Position numbers and translations under genes: made by a program. A stretch of DNA of 9,100 nt, from NCBI GenBank assembly GCA_034668825.1, contig JAXDOR010000001.1, positions 1 to 9,100 on the forward strand. The letters run 5' to 3'. This document shows positions 1 to 8,715 of the stretch, piece after piece; position 1 is the stretch's first letter; each line of letters opens with the position of its first letter. The stretch comes from CANKHA01 sp034668825. Lineage in GTDB: Bacteria; Pseudomonadota; Alphaproteobacteria; Rhizobiales; Xanthobacteraceae. The notes under the pieces are model-generated. The model was given only the letters and a program-made list of their open reading frames with translations, made no database searches and was not told the origin of the DNA.

Positions 1-99
1 ATATCAGGCGGGTGGCCTGTGGACAATGTCGTTATGCGGCGCTGCGCTTGCCGCTGGTGGACTAGGGTGGCGTGCAGCGGGTTCTTGCGGGAGAGTGTG

Positions 100-582
100 A
101 TGGCAGGTTCAGTCACCAAGGTCATTCTGGTCGGCAATCTCGGCAAGGATCCGGAAATCCGGCGCACGCAAGACGGGCGCCCGATCACCAATTTGAGCGT
201 GGCGACCTCGGAATCCTGGCGCGACAAAAACACCGGCGAGCGCAAGGAGAAAACCGAGTGGCACCGCGTCGTCATCTTCAATGAAGGGCTCTGCAAGATC
301 GCCGAGCAATACTTAAAGAAAGGCTCGAAGGTCTACCTGGAAGGCTCGATACAAACACGCAAATGGCAGGATAAGGACGGCCAGGACAAATATTCCACCG
401 AGGTCGTGCTGCAGGGCTTCAACTCGCAGCTCACCATGCTCGATACGCGCGGCGGCGGAGGTGGTGCTGAGGCCAGCGAGGGCGGGGAATTCGGCTCGCC
501 CGGACCCACGGCATCGCGCGAGCGCCGCCCGACCGCTGTCGCCGGTCGGCGCGACGACATGGACGACGAGATTCCGTTTTAA
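100..582 (+). CDS. ssb: Single-stranded DNA-binding protein SSB
   Basis: Binds and protects single-stranded DNA in replication, recombination and repair, and recruits partner proteins through its C-terminal tip. The 160-residue product has an N-terminal OB fold (about residues 4-115), with KVILVGNLGKDPEIR at the start and tryptophans at 40, 54 and 89 plus F60, which match the DNA-stacking aromatics of E. coli SSB. A Gly-rich disordered linker follows (about 117-150), and the protein ends in the acidic partner-binding tip DDEIPF. Length is normal for the family. I chose the ATG at 100 because MAGSV is the usual alphaproteobacterial N-terminus and GGGAGAG lies at 89-95; an in-frame GTG at 97 is possible. 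The frame stays open back to 19, but those 27 residues do not look like SSB. It is probably a single gene or the first of a pair with the DUF4142 gene 87 bp downstream. I could not find a clear LexA box in the 99 bp visible upstream. Confidence 0.97.
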   Translation: MAGSVTKVILVGNLGKDPEIRRTQDGRPITNLSVATSESWRDKNTGERKEKTEWHRVVIFNEGLCKIAEQYLKKGSKVYLEGSIQTRKWQDKDGQDKYSTEVVLQGFNSQLTMLDTRGGGGGAEASEGGEFGSPGPTASRERRPTAVAGRRDDMDDEIPF

Positions 583-669
583 CGCCGGGGAACCGCGCCT
601 CCTGGGAGGAATTGGGCTAGAGGGCACCAGCTTCGCGCTGGGCCACTATCCCGATCCCTGGAGGAGCCT

Positions 670-1269
670 ATGAAATCCATCATCCTGGCAACAGCTTTGG
701 CCGCGCTTGCCACCACAGCTTTCGCGCAAAACCAACCGATGAATGCCGCGCCCGCCGCGCAGAGCGGCAGCCAAGGGCAGCAAGCGCAGAAGACCTCGCC
801 TGCCACCCAGCAGTTCATGCAGAAGGCTGCCCTTACCGACTTGTTTGAGATTCAGGCCGGCCAGCTCGCGCAGCAAAAGGCGCAGGGTGCCGAGTACAAG
901 CAATTCGGCGAGATGATCTTCACCGACCATACGAAGACCAGCCAGCAGCTCAAGGGCATGGCGCTGAACATGCCCGGCGCGCAGATGCCGGGCGGTCTCG
1001 ATGCCGCGCACAAGCAGAAGTTTGACAAGCTACAGTCTCTCTCTGGCGCGCAATTCGATACTGAATTCAAGAGCGAGCAGGTGAAAGGGCATCAGGAGGC
1101 GATAAAGCTCTACCAGGACTACGCGCAGAAGGGTGACCAACCCGATCTGAAGAAATTCGCGCAAGATACCTTGCCGGCGCTGCAACAACATTTGCAGCAT
1201 GCACAGGCACTGCCCAAGGAAGGCGGTGCGGCGACAGTCGGCAGCGGTTCGTCGAAGAAGAAGCAGTAG
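670..1269 (+). CDS. Exported DUF4142 family protein
   Basis: A predicted secreted or periplasmic helical protein of 199 residues, function not established. Residues 1-20 form a signal peptide with likely cleavage after AFA (position 19). A Gln-rich low-complexity stretch (20-46) is followed by the DUF4142 domain (about 47-182), recognised from the FEIQAGQLA segment near 59-67, DH at 86-87, FDTEFKSEQVKGH at 129-141 and the closing LPALQQHLQHAQAL. DUF4142 proteins are predicted four-helix bundles, to my memory ferritin-like, and are common in soil proteobacteria; the conserved His and Asp/Glu could bind metal, but that is inference. The protein ends in a Ser/Gly linker and SSKKKQ. The start is firm: GGAGGAG at 660-666 lies three bases before the ATG. 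It sits 87 bp after ssb on the same strand and is convergent with marC. Confidence 0.88.
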   Translation: MKSIILATALAALATTAFAQNQPMNAAPAAQSGSQGQQAQKTSPATQQFMQKAALTDLFEIQAGQLAQQKAQGAEYKQFGEMIFTDHTKTSQQLKGMALNMPGAQMPGGLDAAHKQKFDKLQSLSGAQFDTEFKSEQVKGHQEAIKLYQDYAQKGDQPDLKKFAQDTLPALQQHLQHAQALPKEGGAATVGSGSSKKKQ

Positions 1270-1284
1270 CTTCTGCGACCTAAT

Positions 1285-1316
1285 TCGTCATGGCCGGACA
1301 AGCCCGGCCATGACGA
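1285..1316. repeat. Perfect 13-bp inverted repeat (REP-like palindrome) between convergent genes
   Basis: Arms of 13 bp (1285-1297 and 1304-1316) with core CGTCATGGCCGG pair perfectly around the six-base loop ACAAGC. The palindrome lies in the 83-bp gap between the ends of the DUF4142 gene (plus) and the marC-family gene (minus), so it could stop or protect transcripts from both sides. There is no T-run on either strand, so it is not a classic intrinsic terminator. On the minus strand the core closely resembles a palindrome (GTCATGGCCGGGCTTGTCCC type) that I remember as scattered in many copies through Bradyrhizobium-type genomes. The copy-number statement is from memory, not from this window, which holds one copy. 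Confidence 0.7.
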
Positions 1317-1352
1317 TAAATACCGAGGTTGGATAGCAACTGATCTCGCGCG

Positions 1353-1979
1353 TTACCCCGCCAGCAGCGCGCGCACGCCATCGACGACGAATTGCACAGC
1401 CAGCGCCGCAAGCAACACACCGAGCAAACGCGACAGTACCACATTACCGGTGATGCCGAGCAGCTTCTCGATCCGGGAAGCAATCAGAAAGACACCGAGG
1501 CAGGCGGCCACCACCAGTACGACGACGCCGAGCAGAGTGGCCAGCGTCGTCCAGTTGCCGTCAGCGCGCCCGGCGAGCAGCACCGTGGCGGTGATGGCGC
1601 CGGGACCAGCCATCAGCGGAATGCCCAGCGGGAAGGCGGCGATGTTGCGCACGTGTTCTTCGAGTGCCTGTTCGGCGGTTTTCGACTGGCGCTCGATGCG
1701 CAGCCCGAACACCATTTCCGAGGCGATGGAAAACAGCAGGAAACCGCCGGCGATGCGAAACGCCGGCATCGAAATGCTGAGCGTGGTGAGCAGCCGGTCG
1801 CCAATCAGGGCGCTGCCGGCGAGAATGCAGGCTGCGATCAAGCTGGCGCGAATTGCCACTTGCCGCCGCGCGGCGGGCGGCAGGCCGTGGGTGACGGCGA
1901 GAAATGTCGGCGCCAGCCCGATGGGATCGAGCACCACCAGAAGGGTGACGAGCGCGGAGATGAGAAAATCGAACGGCAT
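1353..1979 (-). CDS. MarC family integral membrane protein
   Basis: An inner-membrane protein of the MarC (UPF0056) family, substrate and function unknown. Members were once linked to multiple antibiotic resistance, but E. coli MarC was later shown not to contribute, so no resistance role should be read from the name. The 208-residue product is very hydrophobic with about six membrane segments, near residues 4-26, 42-62, 68-92, 113-136, 145-168 and 182-204, a normal length for the family. Family signatures are DPIGLAPTFLAVT (18-30), FRIAGGFLLFSIASEM (74-89) and PLGIPLMAGPGAI (117-129). The only long charged stretch is the loop near 94-112. Start choice: ATG at 1979 (MPFDF) fits family N-termini; a GTG directly upstream at 1982 is in frame and equally possible, and I see no strong ribosome-binding site before either. 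It is transcribed divergently from gyrA. Confidence 0.92.
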   Translation of the reverse strand: MPFDFLISALVTLLVVLDPIGLAPTFLAVTHGLPPAARRQVAIRASLIAACILAGSALIGDRLLTTLSISMPAFRIAGGFLLFSIASEMVFGLRIERQSKTAEQALEEHVRNIAAFPLGIPLMAGPGAITATVLLAGRADGNWTTLATLLGVVVLVVAACLGVFLIASRIEKLLGITGNVVLSRLLGVLLAALAVQFVVDGVRALLAG

Positions 1980-2019
1980 CACGGTTTCTAACGCAGATTG
2001 GCCGAAGAACCCACTGGGG

Positions 2020-2049
2020 TTGGACCCCCGCGCCGGATTGATTTATGCG
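2020..2049 (+). promoter_or_regulatory. Weak candidate promoter for gyrA
   Basis: TTGGAC at 2020-2025 and TATGCG at 2044-2049 are separated by 18 bp and lie in the marC/gyrA divergent gap, about 190 bp before the gyrA start. The -35 half matches the sigma-70-type consensus fairly well and the -10 half poorly. The -35 overlaps a small inverted repeat (GGGGT at 2016-2020, ACCCC at 2024-2028). This is the best pair I could find by eye, not an established promoter. The rest of the 1980-2236 gap shows only an isolated T6 run at 2064-2069 and no gene. Confidence 0.2.
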
Positions 2050-2236
2050 ATCCCGACAGTCGCTTTTTTGCCCTCGGCGACGCGGGTCTCTCGTGCCCGA
2101 AAAACTAGATTTTAAGCCCTTGAATTGCCAGCCGAAAACGACGCCGCCGAAGGGGTGCTTTAGGGTGGCCTTTTCTGTCTGAATCGGCTAAAGAATCAGC
2201 CATAAATTCGTTCAGGATTCTTCCAGGAAATTCTCA

Positions 2237-4978
<2,742 letters not shown>

Positions 4979-4987
4979 GACGGGGCG

Positions 4988-6022
4988 TTACCAGCCTTCG
5001 GAGAGTTCGACGGTTTCGCGCGGAACGAGGAACAGCCGTTGCGGCCGCCGCCCGGAATAATTCACGCTGACCATCTCGTCGTCCGGCTCGGCGTATCGTT
5101 TCGACACCGCGACGCGGCGTCCGCTCGATCCGCTTGCGGCTTTCACCGCCTCGATCACCTCCCGGGGCACGCCCTGGGTCGCGGCCTGCCGGTTCGTAAC
5201 AAGCTGCCGGGCGGGCTCCGCTTGGCCGTCGTGCAAGGTGGCTAATTCAACTTCCTCCACCACATCGGACGGCACGGCAGATGGCGCGATCTTGCGCACT
5301 TTCGCTTGTTTGATCGCGCGCTTCTCATTGAGCTTCGCTGTCTTTGACTTTGGTGTTGCAGGCGCCGCCGCGGTGTTCTCGGGCGCCGTGGCAACGTTCT
5401 CGGCCACCGGAGCGGGCGCGGACGCCTCCGAGGGACCGGGTGCGGGAGCAGCAGAAGCAGGAGCGGCAGCAGAATACGAAACCAATGTCGCCGTCGCCAC
5501 GCCATTTGGAAGCGCCGGAGCTGCGGCTTCTTGCTGGACCGGCGCCGTAGCTTGAGCAGCCGAGGTTGAGGCTACCGGCGTTGCGGCAGGCGGAGTTGTT
5601 GGAGCCTCCAACTTGGCGACTGTCGCTGGCGCGCTTTCCGCCACGCGCTTTGGCTCCGCCGATGGAACAGGAGTTACAATTATCGAGGAGGTGCCACGAT
5701 CCGTCGAAACGACGCGCACCTGGCGCGTCGATTGGTTGGCGGCGGGTTCGTTACAGCGCTTGTCGATGTAAGGCCAAGCCTGCTTCTCACAGGTCGAATC
5801 AGCGGCGGAAGCCGTGTTCTCTTGTGGCTGATTCTCCTGCTGAACGGCTGGCGAAGCTGCAGCGGTGGCCTGCGAATTTGCGGGGGCGTCCGGCAGGCTC
5901 ATGATGGCCGCCGCGCCGAGACCGGCGCAAAGTAACGCGATAGTCACCTTGGATGAACCAGAGAGGAGCCAGCGTAGATAAAAACGCCTGCGGGGGCTCG
6001 GGAACTCATCGGTGGGGACCAT
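4988..6022 (-). CDS. Hypothetical single-pass membrane protein, Ala/Pro-rich, with CEKQAWPYIDKRC motif
   Basis: I do not recognise a characterised family. The 344-residue product has a basic cytoplasmic N-terminus (RRRFYLRW, 11-18), one membrane segment (about 25-43) and a long periplasmic part. Just after the membrane comes C78-EKQAWPYIDKR-C90, a pair of cysteines around Trp-Pro-Tyr that I remember from small uncharacterised Rhizobiales proteins and that could form a disulfide. Residues 110-225 are a disordered Ala/Pro/Thr-rich spacer, and 226-246 is a Lys/Arg-rich patch. The C-terminal third (about 247-344) is more complex and again basic, with SGRRPQRLFLVPRETVEL near the end. The start is supported by AGGAG (plus-strand 6029-6033) six bases before the ATG. 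The gene is convergent with gyrA and divergent from coaD. Ala/Pro spacers of this kind often let a protein span periplasm or peptidoglycan, as in TonB; that role is inference here. Confidence 0.78.
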   Translation of the reverse strand: MVPTDEFPSPRRRFYLRWLLSGSSKVTIALLCAGLGAAAIMSLPDAPANSQATAAASPAVQQENQPQENTASAADSTCEKQAWPYIDKRCNEPAANQSTRQVRVVSTDRGTSSIIVTPVPSAEPKRVAESAPATVAKLEAPTTPPAATPVASTSAAQATAPVQQEAAAPALPNGVATATLVSYSAAAPASAAPAPGPSEASAPAPVAENVATAPENTAAAPATPKSKTAKLNEKRAIKQAKVRKIAPSAVPSDVVEEVELATLHDGQAEPARQLVTNRQAATQGVPREVIEAVKAASGSSGRRVAVSKRYAEPDDEMVSVNYSGRRPQRLFLVPRETVELSEGW

Positions 6023-6093
6023 TTGACGCTCCTAAAAGCGATTTTGCCCTCGTTGGCGCTTCTTATCCCGTCAACGCCGCCCCTGGTCTTGAA

Positions 6094-6104
6094 GTTCCCG
6101 GAAC
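6094..6104. promoter_or_regulatory. Short perfect dyad upstream of coaD, possible operator
   Basis: GTTCC, one central C and GGAAC form an 11-bp palindrome 18 bp before the coaD start, inside the 100-bp divergent gap shared with the minus-strand membrane-protein gene. A palindrome of this size arises by chance fairly often, and I cannot assign a regulator. The gap otherwise holds the ribosome-binding site of the minus-strand gene and nothing else I can name. Confidence 0.15.
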
Positions 6105-6122
6105 CTCGCGTTAGACCCCGTT

Positions 6123-6632
6123 ATGCCGCGCATAGCGCTTTACGCAGGCTCTTTTGACCCGATTACCGAGGGCCACCTCGACGTGGTGCGCGGCGCTATC
6201 CGAATCACCGATCGCCTCGTGCTTGCTGTTGGAGTTCATCCCGGCAAGGTGCCGTTATTCTCCGCCGACGAGCGGCTTGCCATGCTCGAGGAAACCTGTG
6301 CGCCGCTCGCGCGCGCGGCGGGATGCGAATTCTCTTGCGTCACCTTTGCCGATCTCGCGGTTGACGCCGCCCATCGTGCCGGCGCAACGCTCCTCATTCG
6401 CGGCCTGCGCGACGCCAGCGACCTCGATGACGAGATGCGCATGGCCGGAATGAACCAAGCAATGGCCCCGGATCTGCAAACGATATTTCTGCCGGCCTCG
6501 CCAATGGTCCGCCCGATCAACGCCACACTGGTGAAGCAGATTGCGGCCATCGGCGGCGACGTATCGGCCTTCGTACCGGCTGCGGTGGCCGCGCGGCTCA
6601 AGGCCAAATTTGCGGGCAAGACCCGCGGTTGA
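6123..6632 (+). CDS. coaD: Phosphopantetheine adenylyltransferase
   Basis: Catalyses the fourth step of coenzyme A synthesis in the cytoplasm: 4'-phosphopantetheine plus ATP gives dephospho-CoA and pyrophosphate. The 169-residue product is a normal-length nucleotidyltransferase-fold protein. The ATP-binding signature is at 9-18 (GSFDPITEGH, ending in the catalytic His18), and LIRGLRDASDLDDEMRMAGMN at 91-111 and GGDVSAFVP near 144-152 are clear CoaD marks. Three normally conserved spots differ from E. coli: the family GHxD block has Glu where Asn is usual (TEGH), the DFEYE motif reads DLDDE, and the SSSLVKE loop reads NATLVKQ. At least the last looks like a clade trait. The start is the ATG at 6123, which gives the canonical MPRIALYAGSFDP; the ribosome-binding site is weak. 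It is the first gene of a tight plus-strand run, and the exported cyclophilin gene starts 17 bp after its stop. Confidence 0.95.
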   Translation: MPRIALYAGSFDPITEGHLDVVRGAIRITDRLVLAVGVHPGKVPLFSADERLAMLEETCAPLARAAGCEFSCVTFADLAVDAAHRAGATLLIRGLRDASDLDDEMRMAGMNQAMAPDLQTIFLPASPMVRPINATLVKQIAAIGGDVSAFVPAAVAARLKAKFAGKTRG

Positions 6633-6649
6633 CATCCAGGAGAGACGAC

Positions 6650-7213
6650 ATGGTCCGCGTTCTTGCTTTGCTTGCCGCGCTCATCTGCGCCGCACCGGTC
6701 CTCGCGCAGACGGCGCCGCCAGATCTGAAGCTCGACCGCCAAAATACGCTGCTGATGAACACCAAATACGGCGAAGTGGTCATCAAGCTGCGGCCCGACC
6801 TAGCGCCGAAACACGCCGAGCGCCTGAAGACGCTGGCGCGAGAAGGCTATTACAACAATGTGCCGTTCCATCGTGTCATCGCCGGCTTCATGGCGCAGAC
6901 CGGCGACGGCCAATTTGGCAACGGCACCGGCAAGTCGAAATATCCAGACCTTCCGGCTGAATTCTCCAGCGTGCCGTTCAAGCGCGGCATCGTCGGCATG
7001 GCGCGCTCGCAGAGTCCAAATTCGGCGAATTCGCAATTCTTCATCATGCTGGCCGAGAACCCGTCCCTTAATGGGCAATACACGGTCGTCGGCGAGGTGG
7101 TTTTTGGCATGGACTCCGTCGACAAGATCAAGAAGGGGCCGGCCGAGCAGAACGGCGCCGTCGCCGATCCCGACCGCATTGTCGATATGAAGGTCCAGGC
7201 CGACGTGAAGTAA
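6650..7213 (+). CDS. Periplasmic peptidyl-prolyl cis-trans isomerase, cyclophilin type
   Basis: Speeds proline isomerisation in folding of exported proteins. The 187-residue product has a signal peptide (1-19, MVRVLALLAALICAAPVLA, cleavage before QTAPP) followed by a compact bacterial cyclophilin domain (about 32-183). Active-site residues are visible: R75 in FHRVI, F80, M81 and Q83 in FMAQTGD, and F131 in NSQFFI. The position of the cyclosporin-contacting Trp of human cyclophilin A aligns by eye with Ser139, and that of His126 with Tyr144, so cyclosporin binding should be weak. I chose the ATG at 6650 because it starts the signal peptide and has AGGAGAG at 6638-6644; an in-frame TTG at 6629 would overlap the coaD stop and add a non-signal extension. 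It lies 17 bp after coaD and 16 bp before the beta-lactamase-like gene, so very likely it is co-transcribed with both. It is a paralogue of the gene at 8235. Confidence 0.94.
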   Translation: MVRVLALLAALICAAPVLAQTAPPDLKLDRQNTLLMNTKYGEVVIKLRPDLAPKHAERLKTLAREGYYNNVPFHRVIAGFMAQTGDGQFGNGTGKSKYPDLPAEFSSVPFKRGIVGMARSQSPNSANSQFFIMLAENPSLNGQYTVVGEVVFGMDSVDKIKKGPAEQNGAVADPDRIVDMKVQADVK

Positions 7214-7229
7214 CGTCCGGAACCCGATT

Positions 7230-8216
7230 GTGCGCCGCTTCTTGCTTGCCGCCACTCTCGCTTGCGCCGCTAGCAGCGCGCAGGCCGGGTCGCTCGATGC
7301 GTCTCATCTGTCACAAGTATTGACCGCAATGATCGAGAAGTTCGATGGCAGGGTAGGGGTCTGCGCCCAGGCCGCTGATGCCCTTGCCTGCGTCCATGGC
7401 GAAGACCGTTTTCCCATGCAGAGCGTGGTCAAACTGGTCGTCGCCGTCGCGGTCCTCGATGCGGTGGATCGCGGGCAAATGCGGCTGGACGATGCGGTGG
7501 TGGTGCGCAAGGAGGATTTGAATCTCGGTCCGCAGCCGATCGCGAAACTGACACTTACGACTCCGGACGGATACCGCACGACGATCAATGACCTTCTGTC
7601 CCGCATGGTGACGGACAGCGACAGTACGGCCTATCGCATCCTGCATCAGCGTGTCGGAGGCCCGGCGGCGGTGCAAGCGATGCTGGACCGGCATCAGCTC
7701 AGCGGTATCCGTTCCGACCGCGACGAATTGGATATGAATATGGAAATCGTCGGCTTGGAGTGGCGGCCGCAATATGTTGAGAAGGCCATTTTCGATAAAG
7801 CGGTTGCGGAGGCGCCAGCCGCGCGCCGGCAGGAACTTTTCAATGCCTATCTTATCGATCCGCGCGATACGGCGACTCCAAAGGGTATGACCGACTTGCT
7901 AAGCGCATTGCATTCAGGCCGGCTGTTGTCGGCGGGGTCGACGAAACGGCTGCTGGAAATTCTGAGCCGGACGAAAACTTTTCCCGACCGGCTGCAAGCC
8001 GGGCTTCCGCCGGGATGGACACTCGGCCATAAGACTGGCACCGGCCCCACCTGGAATGGGCTGATATCCGCGACAAATGACGTCGGTGTCCTGACCGCGC
8101 CGGATGGCGGCGCGGTGGCGGTCGCGGTCTTCATCTCGGGTTCACCGCGGCCGGAAAAGGAACAGGCGGCGTTGATCGCCGATATCGCCCGCAAAATCAC
8201 CCAATCCTATCACTGA
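7230..8216 (+). CDS. Class A beta-lactamase-like serine hydrolase with extended omega loop
   Basis: Probable exported class A serine beta-lactamase, which would hydrolyse beta-lactams through an acyl-enzyme. The 328-residue product has a signal peptide (1-19, ending SAQA). All active-site motifs are visible: S65-VV-K68 (Ambler S70xxK73), S130-D131-S132 (SDN, with Asn replaced by Ser), E166-LDM-N170 (ExxLN with Met for Leu) and K268-TGTG (KTG 234-236). DPRDTATPKGM at 210-220 matches the family's DxRDTTTPxxM. Two expansions relative to TEM are clear: about 5 residues between SxxK and SDN, and about 34 residues between N170 and the DPRD segment, within the omega-loop region. Start is GTG at 7230 with GGAA at 7219-7222; it gives the signal peptide directly. 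It sits 16 bp after one cyclophilin gene and 18 bp before the other, so it is likely in one operon. Substrate range cannot be told, and a non-lactamase serine hydrolase is possible. Confidence 0.87.
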   Translation: MRRFLLAATLACAASSAQAGSLDASHLSQVLTAMIEKFDGRVGVCAQAADALACVHGEDRFPMQSVVKLVVAVAVLDAVDRGQMRLDDAVVVRKEDLNLGPQPIAKLTLTTPDGYRTTINDLLSRMVTDSDSTAYRILHQRVGGPAAVQAMLDRHQLSGIRSDRDELDMNMEIVGLEWRPQYVEKAIFDKAVAEAPAARRQELFNAYLIDPRDTATPKGMTDLLSALHSGRLLSAGSTKRLLEILSRTKTFPDRLQAGLPPGWTLGHKTGTGPTWNGLISATNDVGVLTAPDGGAVAVAVFISGSPRPEKEQAALIADIARKITQSYH

Positions 8217-8234
8217 CAACAAACAGAGGACTCC

Positions 8235-8708
8235 ATGGCCGATCCTGAAAACACGCTGACGCTGGAAACCACCAAAGGCAACGTCGTGATTGAGATGCGG
8301 CCCGACTTGGCGCCGGGGCATGTGGCCCGCATCAAGGAACTGGTGCGCGAGGGCTTTTACGACGGCGTGGTGTTCCACCGCGTCATCGAGGGCTTCATGG
8401 CGCAGACCGGCTGCCCGCAGGGCACTGGCACCGGCGGCTCCGGCAAGAAGCTCAAGGCCGAGTTCAACAAGGAGCCGCATGTGCGCGGCACCACCTCGAT
8501 GGCGCGCGCCGCCAGCCCGGATTCCGGCGACAGCCAGTTCTTCATCTGCTTCGACGATGCTTCCTTCCTCAACAACCAGTACACGGTCTGGGGCAAGGTC
8601 ACGTCGGGCATGGAGAACGTCGACAAGATCAAGCGCGGCGAGCCGGTGAAGAACCCGGACAAGATCGTCAAGGCGCATATGGCCGCCGACGCAGCCGACA
8701 AGGAATAG
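8235..8708 (+). CDS. Cytoplasmic peptidyl-prolyl cis-trans isomerase, cyclophilin type
   Basis: A 157-residue single-domain cyclophilin without signal peptide, expected to help folding in the cytoplasm (PpiB-like). Active-site residues are R49 in FHRVI, F54, M55 and Q57 in FMAQTGCPQGTGTGG, and F103 in DSQFFICF. Phe111 stands where human cyclophilin A has Trp121, as in E. coli cyclophilins, which are poorly sensitive to cyclosporin. The start is well supported: AGAGGA at 8225-8230 lies four bases before the ATG. The stop is at 8706-8708, right before the repeat element. It is clearly a paralogue of the exported cyclophilin at 6650, sharing the FHRVI, FMAQTG, SQFFI and MENVDKIK/MDSVDKIK blocks; the pair probably serves the two sides of the inner membrane. 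It is the last gene of the tightly packed coaD run. Confidence 0.95.
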   Translation: MADPENTLTLETTKGNVVIEMRPDLAPGHVARIKELVREGFYDGVVFHRVIEGFMAQTGCPQGTGTGGSGKKLKAEFNKEPHVRGTTSMARAASPDSGDSQFFICFDDASFLNNQYTVWGKVTSGMENVDKIKRGEPVKNPDKIVKAHMAADAADKE

Positions 8709-8715
8709 ACTTACT

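Noticed and set aside
19..99. Longer ssb start giving 27 extra N-terminal residues
   Set aside because: The extension (MDNVVMRRCACRWW...) does not resemble any SSB N-terminus, while MAGSV at 100 is canonical and has a ribosome-binding site at 89-95.
1..99. LexA/SOS box upstream of ssb
   Set aside because: Two GTTC tetramers (81-84 and 107-110) are present, but their spacing is 22 bases, not the 7 of the alphaproteobacterial GTTC-N7-GTTC box, and one lies inside the gene.
598..609. CCTCC/GGAGG palindrome and a CCAGC/GCTGG hairpin (627-641) after ssb, considered as an ssb terminator
   Set aside because: Stems are only 5 bp, the first has a two-base loop that cannot form well, and neither is followed by a T-run.
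1353..1979. marC as an antibiotic-resistance determinant
   Set aside because: The family name is historical; MarC was later shown not to contribute to multiple antibiotic resistance, and nothing here adds to that claim.
2054..2069. Possible terminator with T6 run upstream of gyrA
   Set aside because: The stem before the T-run is only four pairs (CGAC/GTCG or GCGA/TCGC), and no plus-strand gene ends there.
1392..2115. Long plus-strand open frames of 199 and 221 codons across marC
   Set aside because: They are antisense to a clear MarC family protein, are low-complexity Gln/Arg/Ser-rich, and show no recognisable domain; typical shadows in GC-rich DNA.
5238..5555. Plus-strand Ala/Gly-rich open frame opposite the unknown membrane protein
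   Set aside because: It mirrors the Ala/Pro spacer of the minus-strand gene, which itself has a ribosome-binding site, a membrane segment and a cysteine motif.
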